A program made the position numbers and the translations under genes. Under the pieces are notes generated by a model that searched no databases, was not told where the DNA came from, and saw only the letters and a program-made list of their open reading frames with translations. This document shows positions 1 through 7,724 of a DNA stretch of 34,725 nucleotides, piece after piece (within the stretch, counting starts at the first letter, position 1; each line of letters opens with the position of its first letter). This DNA is from Candidatus Latescibacterota bacterium (lineage in GTDB: Bacteria > JAAXHH01 > JACQVL01): NCBI GenBank assembly GCA_016209865.1, contig JACQVL010000249.1:1-34725 (forward strand), given 5' to 3'.

Positions 1-949
1 CCGGCACCTTCGTCCGCACTTCATCGGCAATATCACGCTTCGCCTTGCAGAAGGCGTGATGATCGAGATTACCGATGAGCACGAGTGCCCGGCCATACCG
101 CCGTCGGAGGTTCAGCGCATCAACCCCCGCTCCTGCCTCCAACAGGTACGCCCCGTTCATCCCACTCTCAACCCAGAGATCGAGCAGGCCGTCAAGCTGC
201 CCGTTACTCTCGACAAAGATCGTTCGTACCCCATGGTCATGGAACAGTTCGCAGATAGACTCATAGGCGGCGATCAATCGGGTTCTCATCGTATGGCTGT
301 TGAGCAACGAAGCCGTCTTGTAGGCCATCTCCTCTCGAATGACGGCGAAATCGACATCAACATCCGTCACCGCACGGGTCATCGCCAGGATGATGAATTC
401 CGTATAATACTCGATCATCTCCTCGATAAATGCCCAGTCCTGCACGAGCAACGCGGTGAGTTGGCACAGTCCCAGCCATTCTCGGAGCACGCTGAGGGGG
501 CCGTTGACGCAGACCCCGACCGGGTAGTCGCGTTCCCTGAGACATCGTGTGTAATCATCCCAGAACCGGGGATACCGGGCGGGTGAGGCAGCGTTGAGTA
601 ACCGCTGCATCGTCGTCCAGTCCTGTCGCGACCGGATGGGAAATTCTTCTTCGACCGCGTCGAGTTCATTCACGATCTTGCGGCGGAACTCCCGGTCGAG
701 GCCGAGCCGCCACTCCTCGATCTCCTCCAGTTCCTCGCGCTCGAAATGAGGAAGCGGACCGGCGTGGATGGGGAGGAGCTCCATCCGGTCGAACCCGAAG
801 TGGGCGGCGAGATGGGCGTCCTTCGGAAGCCCGTCCCGCTCCCACCGCTTGATCGTCTCCCGCCCGAAACACTGGAACAACGTCGGCAGCGGGAGACGAT
901 CCGGCGTCTCGAACCGCGTCACCGCCAGGAACCGTTCGCGCGGAGTCAT
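1..949 (-). CDS. URO-D superfamily methyltransferase-like protein A (3' end outside window)
   Basis: The minus-strand frame is open from ATG at 949 to the window edge, about 316 codons, beginning MTPRERFLAVTRFETPDRLP. The start follows GGAGGTG at good spacing. The N-terminus 'TPRERF..V..F..PDRLP' is typical of the URO-D superfamily, and the SNGQLDGLLDLWVESG and 'LIGNLD' segments correspond to the core TIM-barrel strands. It belongs to the divergent branch that includes corrinoid-dependent methyltransferases (MtaA/MtbA-like) rather than haem-biosynthetic HemE; context favours methyl transfer, but the substrate is unknown. It is the last visible gene of the leftward operon, separated from the preceding URO-D gene by an inverted-repeat spacer. 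Family assignment is firm and function is inferred. Confidence 0.85.
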   Translation of the reverse strand, partial: MTPRERFLAVTRFETPDRLPLPTLFQCFGRETIKRWERDGLPKDAHLAAHFGFDRMELLPIHAGPLPHFEREELEEIEEWRLGLDREFRRKIVNELDAVEEEFPIRSRQDWTTMQRLLNAASPARYPRFWDDYTRCLRERDYPVGVCVNGPLSVLREWLGLCQLTALLVQDWAFIEEMIEYYTEFIILAMTRAVTDVDVDFAVIREEMAYKTASLLNSHTMRTRLIAAYESICELFHDHGVRTIFVESNGQLDGLLDLWVESGMNGAYLLEAGAGVDALNLRRRYGRALVLIGNLDHHAFCKAKRDIADEVRTKVP

Positions 950-985
950 AGTCACACCTCCAATCTGCCTAACCCCCACACCCCT

Positions 986-1080
986 CCCCACCGGGCAGAT
1001 GGGCAGTAGGCAGATGGGCAATAGACGGGGGAACGGCTTCTACTGCCCACTGCCCATTGCCTACCTGCCCAGTGGGGGGG
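986..1080. repeat. Imperfect long inverted repeat between two URO-D genes
   Basis: The left arm (about 986-1023) is built from GGGCAGATGGGCAGTAGGCA-like units. The right arm (about 1040-1078) is its imperfect reverse complement, with units such as TACTGCCCACTGCCCATTGC. The loop is about 16 nt. The RNA could fold into a hairpin of more than 30 bp between the two URO-D genes. No T-tract follows on the minus strand, so it is not a classical terminator. It may stabilise upstream mRNA or be an interspersed repeat. Confidence 0.7.
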
Positions 1081-1088
1081 ATAGGGGG

Positions 1089-2186
1089 TCAGGTATTCAC
1101 ATACTGTTCCGGGTTGCTCGCTACCGCTTTCACCAGGTCCCAGTAGAATGTAAAATTCTCCAGAGAGACGTCGGGCGGCACCGCGTGGTCGACGAAGACG
1201 GTGTACCCGCCCTGGAGGATCAGCCACGGCACCTTCGACAACACCTCCCGCTCGATCTCCGCTTTTCCCCGCGCGAGGACCCGCTTATCGATGCCGCCGA
1301 TGAACGTGAACCTCGTACCGAGCTGCTTCCGCAGCGCGATGGTGTCCGTCTCCGCCGCGACTTCCTGGGGGTAGATGCCCGTCACGCCCCCCTCCATGAA
1401 CAGCGGGATGATCGAGTCGTTGTTGCCGTCGCTGTCGACGAGCCGGACTGTGACTCCGTGCGTGTCGAGGAACTCGCACACTCGCTGGTAGCAGGGGAGC
1501 ATGAACTCCCGGAATTGGGCGGGCGAGCAGAGCGGTCCGGTCTTCATCGCCATGTCTTCCCAGAACAGGGCGAAATCCGGTTTGATGTCGACGACGGCGC
1601 GCTGGATCGTCTCGATGATAAAATCCGCGACGTGGTTGCAGATATCGTGGACGAGGGCGGGGTCATCGTACATGAGATAGGAGAGATTTTCCATCCCGAT
1701 CCAGTTCCGCGGCCAGCCGTAGTACGACCCGGCCATGATGCCGAGCGGGTAATCCCGGTCGCGCACCGTCCGCACGTAGTCGTCCCACCAGAGCGGGTAG
1801 CGGGCGGGAGAGTGCGGGTTGAGACGGGGTTTGAGGTCCCGCTCCCACGATTCCCGGCCTTTCACCGGGAACTCCAGCCACTGCGGCATACTCATCTCCG
1901 GCCGGCGTTCGAACTCTTTGACGATGCAGCCGTCCGCCCGGCGATGGATGGAGTATTCCGCGTCCTCGTAGTAAATCTCCGGCTCGAACGCGGGCAACAG
2001 GCCGAGGTTGACCGGGATCGTCTGGTAGCGGTCGAACCCGAAGTACTCATCCACGTGGACATCCCGCGGCAGCCCCTCGTTGTGCCATCGCTCGAGCGTC
2101 GATCCCCAGAACCACTGAGGGAGGAAGAAGATTCGGTCTGGGTGACCAAAATTCATCGTCTGAAGGTACCGCTCACGTGTGTTCAT
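1089..2186 (-). CDS. URO-D superfamily methyltransferase-like protein B
   Basis: A complete 365-residue protein starting MNTRERYLQTMNFGHPDRIF. The start overlaps the stop of the beta subunit of the oxidoreductase as ATGA (2183-2186) and is preceded by GGAGGTGG, which implies translational coupling. URO-D superfamily signs are the N-terminal 'RERY...PDRI' segment, a central EDMAMKTGPLCSPAQFREFM, 'VDSDGNNDSIIPLFMEGGV' and 'FIGGIDKRVLARG'. HemE-type proteins carry Arg/Asp substrate contacts in the N-terminal region that are not evident here, and the H-x-C zinc motif of MtaA-type methyltransferases is replaced by V-D-S-D-G. It is probably a methyltransferase or demethylase partner in C1 metabolism, since it is co-transcribed with POR, MTHFR and MeTr. 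Substrate is unknown. Confidence 0.88.
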   Translation of the reverse strand: MNTRERYLQTMNFGHPDRIFFLPQWFWGSTLERWHNEGLPRDVHVDEYFGFDRYQTIPVNLGLLPAFEPEIYYEDAEYSIHRRADGCIVKEFERRPEMSMPQWLEFPVKGRESWERDLKPRLNPHSPARYPLWWDDYVRTVRDRDYPLGIMAGSYYGWPRNWIGMENLSYLMYDDPALVHDICNHVADFIIETIQRAVVDIKPDFALFWEDMAMKTGPLCSPAQFREFMLPCYQRVCEFLDTHGVTVRLVDSDGNNDSIIPLFMEGGVTGIYPQEVAAETDTIALRKQLGTRFTFIGGIDKRVLARGKAEIEREVLSKVPWLILQGGYTVFVDHAVPPDVSLENFTFYWDLVKAVASNPEQYVNT

Positions 2187-3118
2187 TCGACCACCTCCTT
2201 GCTGTCCTCACACTGACGCAGCAGCCCCTCCCACTCCTGATCGACTTCTGCCTGCAATTGGTCGAGCAACGGCTGATTCGCGTCGGTGAAGAGGTGCCTG
2301 AACCGCTCCTGCTTCTCCATCCACTCGCGGAACGGCCGCTTTTCCTTCGGTCTGTATGTCAGACGGTATCGCCCGTCCACCACCTCGTACAGCGGCCAGA
2401 AGCACGTCTCGACCGCCAGACGCGCGATCTCCATCGTCAGCGAGGGATCGAAACCCCATCCTAAGGTACACGGGGAGAGGACGTTGATAAACGCAGGGCC
2501 TGGAGCGTCCAGCCCGCGCTGGACTTTGGTCATGAAATCCTTCCAGAGGGTCGGCACCGCCTGCGCGACGTACGGGATATGATGGGCGATGACACAGTCT
2601 GTCAGGTTTTTGCGGCGTTCCGTCTTGCCCGGCGTCGTCTTCCCCGCCGGACTCGTCGTCGTCTGCGCGCCACGGGGCGTCGCCCCCGACCGCTGGATGC
2701 CGGTGTTCATGTACCCTTCGTTGTCGTAGCAGATGTACAGAAACCGATGCCCCCGCTCGAGCGCGCCCGACAACGACTGCAGGCCGATATCGTACGTCCC
2801 GCCGTCCCCGCCGAACGCGACAAACCGGATGTCACGGTCGAGTTCCCCCCGTTTGCGAAGGGCGCGGTAGGCCGTCTCCACTCCGCTGATCGTCGCGGCC
2901 ACGTTCTCGAACGCGCAGTGGATGTACGGGACCTTCCAGGCGGTAAACGGGAAGATCGTCGTCACCACTTCCAGACAGCTCGTCGCGCAGCCGACCACCA
3001 CCGGATGCTCGGCCGCCATGAGCACCTGGCGGGCGACGACCGGGGCGCTGCAGCCTGCGCACGCCCGGTGCCCTCCGGTGAGTCGTTCAGGCTTCTCTGC
3101 GAGCGTTTTCAGGTTCAT
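2183..3118 (-). CDS. porB: 2-oxoacid (pyruvate):ferredoxin oxidoreductase, beta subunit
   Basis: A 311-residue protein beginning MNLKTLAEKPERLTGGHRAC. The ATG at 3118 is chosen because upstream in-frame sequence is the end of the alpha-subunit gene. The TPP-binding signature GDGGTYDIGLQSL followed by ICYDNEGYMNTGIQRSG is typical of PorB. Cysteines in CAGC, GCATSC and SPCTLGWG match the proximal 4Fe-4S ligands of this subunit. It catalyses oxidative decarboxylation of pyruvate (or a related 2-oxoacid) to the acyl-CoA, or the reverse, with ferredoxin in the cytoplasm. Its start overlaps the alpha gene by 32 bp and its stop overlaps URO-D B by 4 bp, so the set is tightly coupled. Pyruvate specificity is inferred from the sequence pattern. 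Confidence 0.92.
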   Translation of the reverse strand: MNLKTLAEKPERLTGGHRACAGCSAPVVARQVLMAAEHPVVVGCATSCLEVVTTIFPFTAWKVPYIHCAFENVAATISGVETAYRALRKRGELDRDIRFVAFGGDGGTYDIGLQSLSGALERGHRFLYICYDNEGYMNTGIQRSGATPRGAQTTTSPAGKTTPGKTERRKNLTDCVIAHHIPYVAQAVPTLWKDFMTKVQRGLDAPGPAFINVLSPCTLGWGFDPSLTMEIARLAVETCFWPLYEVVDGRYRLTYRPKEKRPFREWMEKQERFRHLFTDANQPLLDQLQAEVDQEWEGLLRQCEDSKEVVE

Positions 3119-4304
3119 GGATCGCTCCCTCCTCCCGTACCCCCAGATACCGGACAGGCTCGCCCCCGTCTTGCCCATCCGCGATACCGTGCAACTCCTC
3201 GCACACCTCGACCAGGTCCTCCACCGTGATCTCCCGCCCGCCAAGCCCGTAGACGTAATCGATGACCGTCGGCCGCTCGGCCAACCCGTAGAGCGCGGCT
3301 TTGATCTCCACTCCGACCGGCCCGCCCCAGCCGGCCATGCCGTCCGACCGGTCCATCACCGCCACAGCATGGACGTGACGCAGTCCGGCGACGATCTGAG
3401 GCAGGGGAAACGGGCGGAACACACGGAGCTTCAGGAGGCCTGCCGCGATGCCGCGCGATCGTGCAGCATCCACCGCTTCCTCCGCCGTCCCGCACGTCGA
3501 CCCGATGGCCACGATCCCGACCGTCGCGTCGTGCAGGCGGTACGGTTCGACGGCATGGTACCGTGAGCCGAACGCCTGCTCGAACTCGCGCGCCACCTGG
3601 TCGATCACCCCGGCCGCGTCCGTGATCGCCGCCGCCTGACTGCGTTTGTGCTCGAAGTAATAATCATGAAAATCGAGTGGGCCGACGGTGATCGGATGAT
3701 CGACGTCGAGCAGCGCGTACCCCGGCCGGTATGGTCCGATGAACGCCCGCACCTGGTCGTCCGGGTAGAGCAAGACTGGCTCCGCTTCATGGCTGGTCAG
3801 GAACCCGTCCGTCATCACCATCACGGGCAGGCAAGCCTGTTCCGCCACGCGCACCGCCTGAATCATGGTATCATACGCTTCCTGGACGTTCGACGAGAAC
3901 AGTTGAACCCACCCGGCGTCGCGCGCGCCCATCGAATCGCTGTGGTCACAGTGGATGTTGATGTTCCCGCTGAGCGCCCGGTTGACAACCGCCATGACGA
4001 TGGGCAGACGGAGACTTGCGGCGATGTAGAGCACCTCCCACATCAGCGCCAGCCCCTGCGAGGAGGTCGCCGTCATCACCCGGCAGCCCGCGGCCGCCGC
4101 CCCGATGCAGGCGCTCATCGCGCTGTGCTCGCTCTCAACCCTGATCAGCTCGGTGTCGACGCGGCCGTCTACGACGTAGCCTGTGAAGAGCTGGATGATC
4201 TCCGTCTGCGGGGTGATCGGATAGGCCGCCACGACATGCGGGTTGATCTGGCGCATCGCCTCCGCTTCCACCTCGTTGCCCGTCAGCACGACCATCCGGT
4301 TCAT
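3087..4304 (-). CDS. porA: 2-oxoacid (pyruvate):ferredoxin oxidoreductase, alpha subunit
   Basis: A 405-residue protein starting MNRMVVLTGNEVEAEAMRQI; the ATG at 4304 overlaps the preceding stop as ATGA and has a GGGAGG ribosome site upstream. Hallmarks of PorA are 'VVAAYPITPQTEIIQ', 'VESEHSAMSACIGAAAAG', 'TATSSQGLALMWE' and 'NIHCDHSDSMGARD'. The alpha subunit carries the pyrimidine-binding domain of TPP and the C-terminal 2-oxoacid oxidoreductase domain II. It forms the catalytic heteromer with the beta and fused gamma-delta subunits encoded on either side. An alternative upstream start in the same frame is rejected because it lies inside the gamma-delta gene. Confidence 0.92.
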   Translation of the reverse strand: MNRMVVLTGNEVEAEAMRQINPHVVAAYPITPQTEIIQLFTGYVVDGRVDTELIRVESEHSAMSACIGAAAAGCRVMTATSSQGLALMWEVLYIAASLRLPIVMAVVNRALSGNINIHCDHSDSMGARDAGWVQLFSSNVQEAYDTMIQAVRVAEQACLPVMVMTDGFLTSHEAEPVLLYPDDQVRAFIGPYRPGYALLDVDHPITVGPLDFHDYYFEHKRSQAAAITDAAGVIDQVAREFEQAFGSRYHAVEPYRLHDATVGIVAIGSTCGTAEEAVDAARSRGIAAGLLKLRVFRPFPLPQIVAGLRHVHAVAVMDRSDGMAGWGGPVGVEIKAALYGLAERPTVIDYVYGLGGREITVEDLVEVCEELHGIADGQDGGEPVRYLGVREEGAIHEPENARREA

Positions 4305-5269
4305 CGGCCGTTCCTCCCGAGCACCGGGGCTGAAACGACGGCTCCCGTCCGCTGCCGGTCCTCCTCGATCATCGTGATCGCCTGATGGCGGGGCGGACAC
4401 ACCTGCGCGCAGATGCCGCAACCCTTACAGTGCCGGACATCGAGGTCGACCACTTTCCCATCTTCCACGATGATCGCCGCGTCCGGGCACATCACCCAGC
4501 AGATCAGGCAGTGGACGCACCGGTCGAAGTCCCAGACTGGCCGTTGCTGTCGCCAGTCGCCCGTCTCGTACGCGGCCGCGCTACCCGGGGTGACGATGAT
4601 CCCGCCGGCGGGGAGGTCTGTCCAGGCCGGCAGCGTGCGTTCCACGTCGCGGGGGGAAGGGAGACGCTCAAGCCGGCTGACCGGAAACCGGCCCTCAACC
4701 TGCACCTCGCCATAGCCGCGCCGGATGGCTTCGATGTTCCCCTCGATCATGCCCGGACGGTCGCGGAATCTCTTCTCCAGTCGTGTGATGGCGTCGGTGA
4801 CGAGCGTATCGAGGCTGATGAGTTCCGTGACCGCGGCGAACGCCCCGAGCATCGGCGCGCTCGGGATCGGCCGTCCGATATGGTCGCGGGCAATCCGGGA
4901 GGCATCGACCGTCGCCACGCGCTGTCCCGCCAGTCTGAGCCGTTCGCGGATGACGAGCGGGGATTCTGGCGAGTTGACGAACACAATCCCGTCCGTCGCC
5001 AGGCCACTGGTCACCGGAACCGTATCGAGCAACGTTTCATCCAACACGATGATGATGTCAGGCTGACGCACCCCGCTGTGGACGCGAATCGCATGGCTCG
5101 CGATGCGATTGAACGCTTGAATCGGAGCACCGCGCCGTTCGGGACCGAACTCCGGGAAGGCCTGCGCAAACTTGCCGTCCCGGAGAGCCGCCTGCGCGAG
5201 CAGGAGCGCGGCAGTCTTCGCGCCCTGACCCGCACGCGCATGCCACCGGATTTCGACTGAGTCAGACAT
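4301..5269 (-). CDS. porCD: 2-oxoacid:ferredoxin oxidoreductase, fused gamma and ferredoxin-like delta subunit
   Basis: A 322-residue protein starting MSDSVEIRWHARAGQGAKTA; AAAGGA lies 6 nt upstream of the ATG at 5269. Residues 1 to about 190 are the gamma domain, with 'WHARAGQGAKTAALLLAQAA' and 'EFGPERRGAP'. After a linker comes a 2x[4Fe-4S] ferredoxin domain: C251-x2-C-x2-C-x3-CP and C281-x2-C-x2-C-x3-CP. Gamma and delta are separate genes in many archaeal and bacterial PORs, so this is a gamma-delta fusion. The delta part passes electrons between the catalytic beta subunit and free ferredoxin. It is first of the por genes, with alpha and beta following by overlaps. The spacer before it contains a GACCACTGACCAC-type repeat. 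Confidence 0.9.
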   Translation of the reverse strand: MSDSVEIRWHARAGQGAKTAALLLAQAALRDGKFAQAFPEFGPERRGAPIQAFNRIASHAIRVHSGVRQPDIIIVLDETLLDTVPVTSGLATDGIVFVNSPESPLVIRERLRLAGQRVATVDASRIARDHIGRPIPSAPMLGAFAAVTELISLDTLVTDAITRLEKRFRDRPGMIEGNIEAIRRGYGEVQVEGRFPVSRLERLPSPRDVERTLPAWTDLPAGGIIVTPGSAAAYETGDWRQQRPVWDFDRCVHCLICWVMCPDAAIIVEDGKVVDLDVRHCKGCGICAQVCPPRHQAITMIEEDRQRTGAVVSAPVLGRNGR

Positions 5270-5305
5270 GAGGTATCCTTTGTATTCAGGTTGTCTTTTG
5301 ATTTT

Positions 5306-5337
5306 ACCGACCACCGACTACTGACCACTGACCACCG
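5306..5337. repeat. Short tandem GACCACTGACCAC-type interspersed repeat, copy 1
   Basis: Seven-base units of the form ACCGACC / ACTGACC are iterated here. Related copies lie at 7749-7778 and 9684-9726. This copy spans the end of the MeTr gene and supplies its last codons (AVVSGQ). Confidence 0.7.
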
Positions 5338-6139
5338 CCTTCTCCGGCTCGAGCCGCCCGCTCTGGTGAGCCTGAAGATACGCCGCGCAGAACTCATCCC
5401 GGCCGAGCAACATCTCTGCAGCGGCCAGGTTCGCCATCAACTGCGAGTCGCACGGGTCGGCGATCACCGTATCCACCCCCCGTCCCATCGCCAGGACGAG
5501 GAACGTCTGGTTGAGCAGCATCCGCGCCGGAAGCCCGAACGACACGTTGCTCAGCCCGCAGATCGTGTGGACGTCAGGGTAGGTCTTGACGACCGTCTCG
5601 ATGGTATCGAGCACCGCGTTGCCGTATTCAGTGTTCGTGCTGACCGGGAATACCGCTGGGTCGACATAGATATCTTGAGGTGGAATGCCGGCCGCCGTCA
5701 ATCGTCGGATGAGGGATGCGGCGATCTTGATCCGGTCGTCCGCCGTGGTCGGGTAGCCCGATTCGGACAGACAGAGCGCGATCACCCGCGCGCCGTATGC
5801 CTGCGCCAGCGGGGCGAGCGCGGAGAAACGGACGGGGTCATCCGTGATCGAGTTGATCATCGGGCGGTACCGGCAGAGGGGGAGCGCCCGGCCTAATGCC
5901 TCCGGGTCGGGGCTGTCCAGACAGAGCGTGATATCGACCACCTTCTGGATGACATCCACCAGCCAGGGCAGGTACTCGACCTCATGCCCGGCGATCCCTC
6001 CGTTCACGTCAAGCATGGCAGCCCCGGCTCTCACCTGCTGAAGCGCCACCTGTTGGATAAACGCTTCATCGCCGTTCGTGACCGCGCGCGCGATCGGCTT
6101 CCGCGTGCAATTAATCCGTTCTCCGATGATCAGCATCAT
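5318..6139 (-). CDS. Pterin-binding methyltransferase, methyl-H4folate:corrinoid type (AcsE/MeTr-like)
   Basis: About 273 residues starting MMLIIGERINCTRKPIARAV. ATG at 6139 or 6136 is possible; GGGAG lies 4-7 nt upstream. The dihydropteroate-synthase-like barrel is recognised by 'IIGERIN', 'GAAMLDVNGG', 'CLDSPDP' and 'TICGLSNVSFGLP', the pattern of 5-methyltetrahydrofolate:corrinoid/iron-sulfur protein methyltransferase and of MtvA/MtgA-type enzymes. It would move a methyl group between methyl-H4folate and a cob(I)amide protein. The gene sits between MTHFR and POR, the expected place for a methyl-branch enzyme, but no corrinoid protein is encoded in this window. Its last codons come from the interspersed repeat at 5306-5337. 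Family call is strong; direction of methyl transfer is inferred. Confidence 0.88.
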   Translation of the reverse strand: MMLIIGERINCTRKPIARAVTNGDEAFIQQVALQQVRAGAAMLDVNGGIAGHEVEYLPWLVDVIQKVVDITLCLDSPDPEALGRALPLCRYRPMINSITDDPVRFSALAPLAQAYGARVIALCLSESGYPTTADDRIKIAASLIRRLTAAGIPPQDIYVDPAVFPVSTNTEYGNAVLDTIETVVKTYPDVHTICGLSNVSFGLPARMLLNQTFLVLAMGRGVDTVIADPCDSQLMANLAAAEMLLGRDEFCAAYLQAHQSGRLEPEKAVVSGQ

Positions 6140-7724
6140 CCGTCTCCCTTGTTTCTTTGCTCTGCTCCTCTCTCTCCGCCGTGGAAGAGGAGCTGGGGGT
6201 GAGGGTCTTCCGACGAGGATAGTTGTCAACTCCGGCGAGCCGGTTGGCTAAGGAATTGGTGCGGTACAGCGACCAGTCCCGCGGCGGGATGAGGGTTCTG
6301 GCGAATTTTCTTGGGTCTTGCATCGCCGCTAAGGTATACTGATACGCCAGGTTCCACACACACGATTGATCCGGTTTGACTTCGCAGGTTCCGTCCACGC
6401 GCGACCCGCCGCACGGTCCGTTCCGGAGCTCTTTGTAACACCGTCCCATCGTACACCCGGCGTACGTCAGATGATCCTGGATGCAGTCCCCGCAGCTCAC
6501 GCAGCCTAAGTACCGCTTCTTGAACTTGCGTGTCCGGCGGAGGAATTCATACCAGAACCCGTGCCGCCAGGCATCCCCCTCTGGCACTGTCCCGTCCATC
6601 CCAAGCCGGGCACGCAGGAACTGCGCCCCAGCCGACTCATCCGAGACGAGCAGTCGGTTGGTGAGCAGGCACACCTGTTGCGGCCACGGCAGGGTCGAGG
6701 CGGCCTGACCGATCTGGTAGGTGCCGCTCCCATCGCTCAGGCCGTTCGCGTCCCGTGAGAAGAGATAGAACTCATCGGGCATCTCGAACATCAGCTCATC
6801 TATCCTGTCCGTCCACGCTCCCCCGATGGCTTCTGCCCGTTCGATGATGTGCGCGACATCCCGGTACGCCAGCCCGAACCCGCCGATGTGGGCGCCCGCG
6901 AACCCTAACCCCTTCGCGGCCGCGACCATCAGCGCAGCCCGTTCGAGCCGCTGCGGCTTCTTCTCCTTGCTGAGCCGGTCGACGAGCCCCTCGGAGACGA
7001 CGCACCCGGCGATCGTCCCGTCCCGCATCATCCGGCCGATCGTGGCGGTGGGGACGTAGACGTTGGCGATGACCGGGATCGTGTCCAGCCCCTCGCGTGT
7101 CATGTATTGCTTCAGTTCATAGAGCTTCCGGATGTTAAACCCGAGCTGGGTAATGATGAACTGCGCGCCGGACGCGATCTTCAGTTCCAGCTTATAGAGT
7201 TGCATCATCTGATCGGGTTCACGGAGCTTGTACGGGTTGACGACCGCGCCCGGGAAGAAATCGAACGGGGTGGTCATCGACTTGCCGTCCGACCCGGAGA
7301 GGCCGGCGCGCAGCGCGGCGATGAGTTGTAGCATGAGGACGGAATCGAGGTCGTAGACCGGTTTAGCCAGTCCCTCGAACCCTTCCCGTGGGGCATCCCC
7401 AGTCAGGGCGAGGATATTCTCGATGCCGGCCCGCGCAAGGCCGTGCAGCCGGCCTTCGAGGAAATTCCGGTTGCCGTCCTTCCCCGTCAGATGGGCGATC
7501 GGAGTGAGGCCTCGTTCACAGATCGAGGTCATCACGAACTCGGGTGGGAGGGCGGGACGGCCGCCCGGCAGGTCGGTCACGCTGACCACGCGCACCCCAT
7601 CCGTCCGCGTCCGGGCGTCCTCAAGAAACTGTTCCATCTCCGGGACGGAGTGATCCCGGCCGAGGACGAGTTCTACCGAGTAGACAAACTGACGCTGAAC
7701 GAGGGCGTGCCTGTAATCGTTCAT
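6111..7724 (-). CDS. metF: Methylenetetrahydrofolate reductase with C-terminal cysteine-rich (MTHFR_C/MetV-like) domain
   Basis: A 537-residue protein starting MNDYRHALVQRQFVYSVELV. ATG 7724 is preferred because GAGG lies 6 nt upstream; ATG 7730 would sit on the Shine-Dalgarno. Residues 1 to about 300 are the FAD-binding MTHFR barrel ('TPIAHLTGKDGNRN', 'NILALTGDAPREG', 'SGAQFIITQLGFN'). Residues about 408-440 carry the cluster C408-x2-C-x2-C, then GCTMGRC and GPCGG, as in the MTHFR_C/MetV partner of acetogen enzymes. It interconverts methylene- and methyl-H4folate. The fusion of both parts and the adjacent GltD-like flavoprotein suggest a non-standard electron input. The last ~35 residues run into an interspersed repeat and overlap the MeTr start by 29 bp; this tail is probably not part of the ancestral fold. 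Confidence 0.92.
   Translation of the reverse strand: MNDYRHALVQRQFVYSVELVLGRDHSVPEMEQFLEDARTRTDGVRVVSVTDLPGGRPALPPEFVMTSICERGLTPIAHLTGKDGNRNFLEGRLHGLARAGIENILALTGDAPREGFEGLAKPVYDLDSVLMLQLIAALRAGLSGSDGKSMTTPFDFFPGAVVNPYKLREPDQMMQLYKLELKIASGAQFIITQLGFNIRKLYELKQYMTREGLDTIPVIANVYVPTATIGRMMRDGTIAGCVVSEGLVDRLSKEKKPQRLERAALMVAAAKGLGFAGAHIGGFGLAYRDVAHIIERAEAIGGAWTDRIDELMFEMPDEFYLFSRDANGLSDGSGTYQIGQAASTLPWPQQVCLLTNRLLVSDESAGAQFLRARLGMDGTVPEGDAWRHGFWYEFLRRTRKFKKRYLGCVSCGDCIQDHLTYAGCTMGRCYKELRNGPCGGSRVDGTCEVKPDQSCVWNLAYQYTLAAMQDPRKFARTLIPPRDWSLYRTNSLANRLAGVDNYPRRKTLTPSSSSTAEREEQSKETRETDDADHRRTD
6163..6193. repeat. REP-like inverted repeat inside the 3' end of metF
   Basis: GCTCCTCT (6164-6171) pairs with AGAGGAGC (6185-6192) around a GC-rich loop, followed by TGGGGGTGAGGG. 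Related palindromic elements occur at 9309-9341, 34462-34492 and 34556-34597. The element is translated as the serine-rich tail of the MTHFR. Confidence 0.65.

Noticed and set aside
768-2216. Long plus-strand open frame of 482 codons
   Set aside because: It is antisense to the well-supported URO-D B gene; arginine-, histidine- and valine-rich composition is typical of a shadow frame in high-GC DNA.
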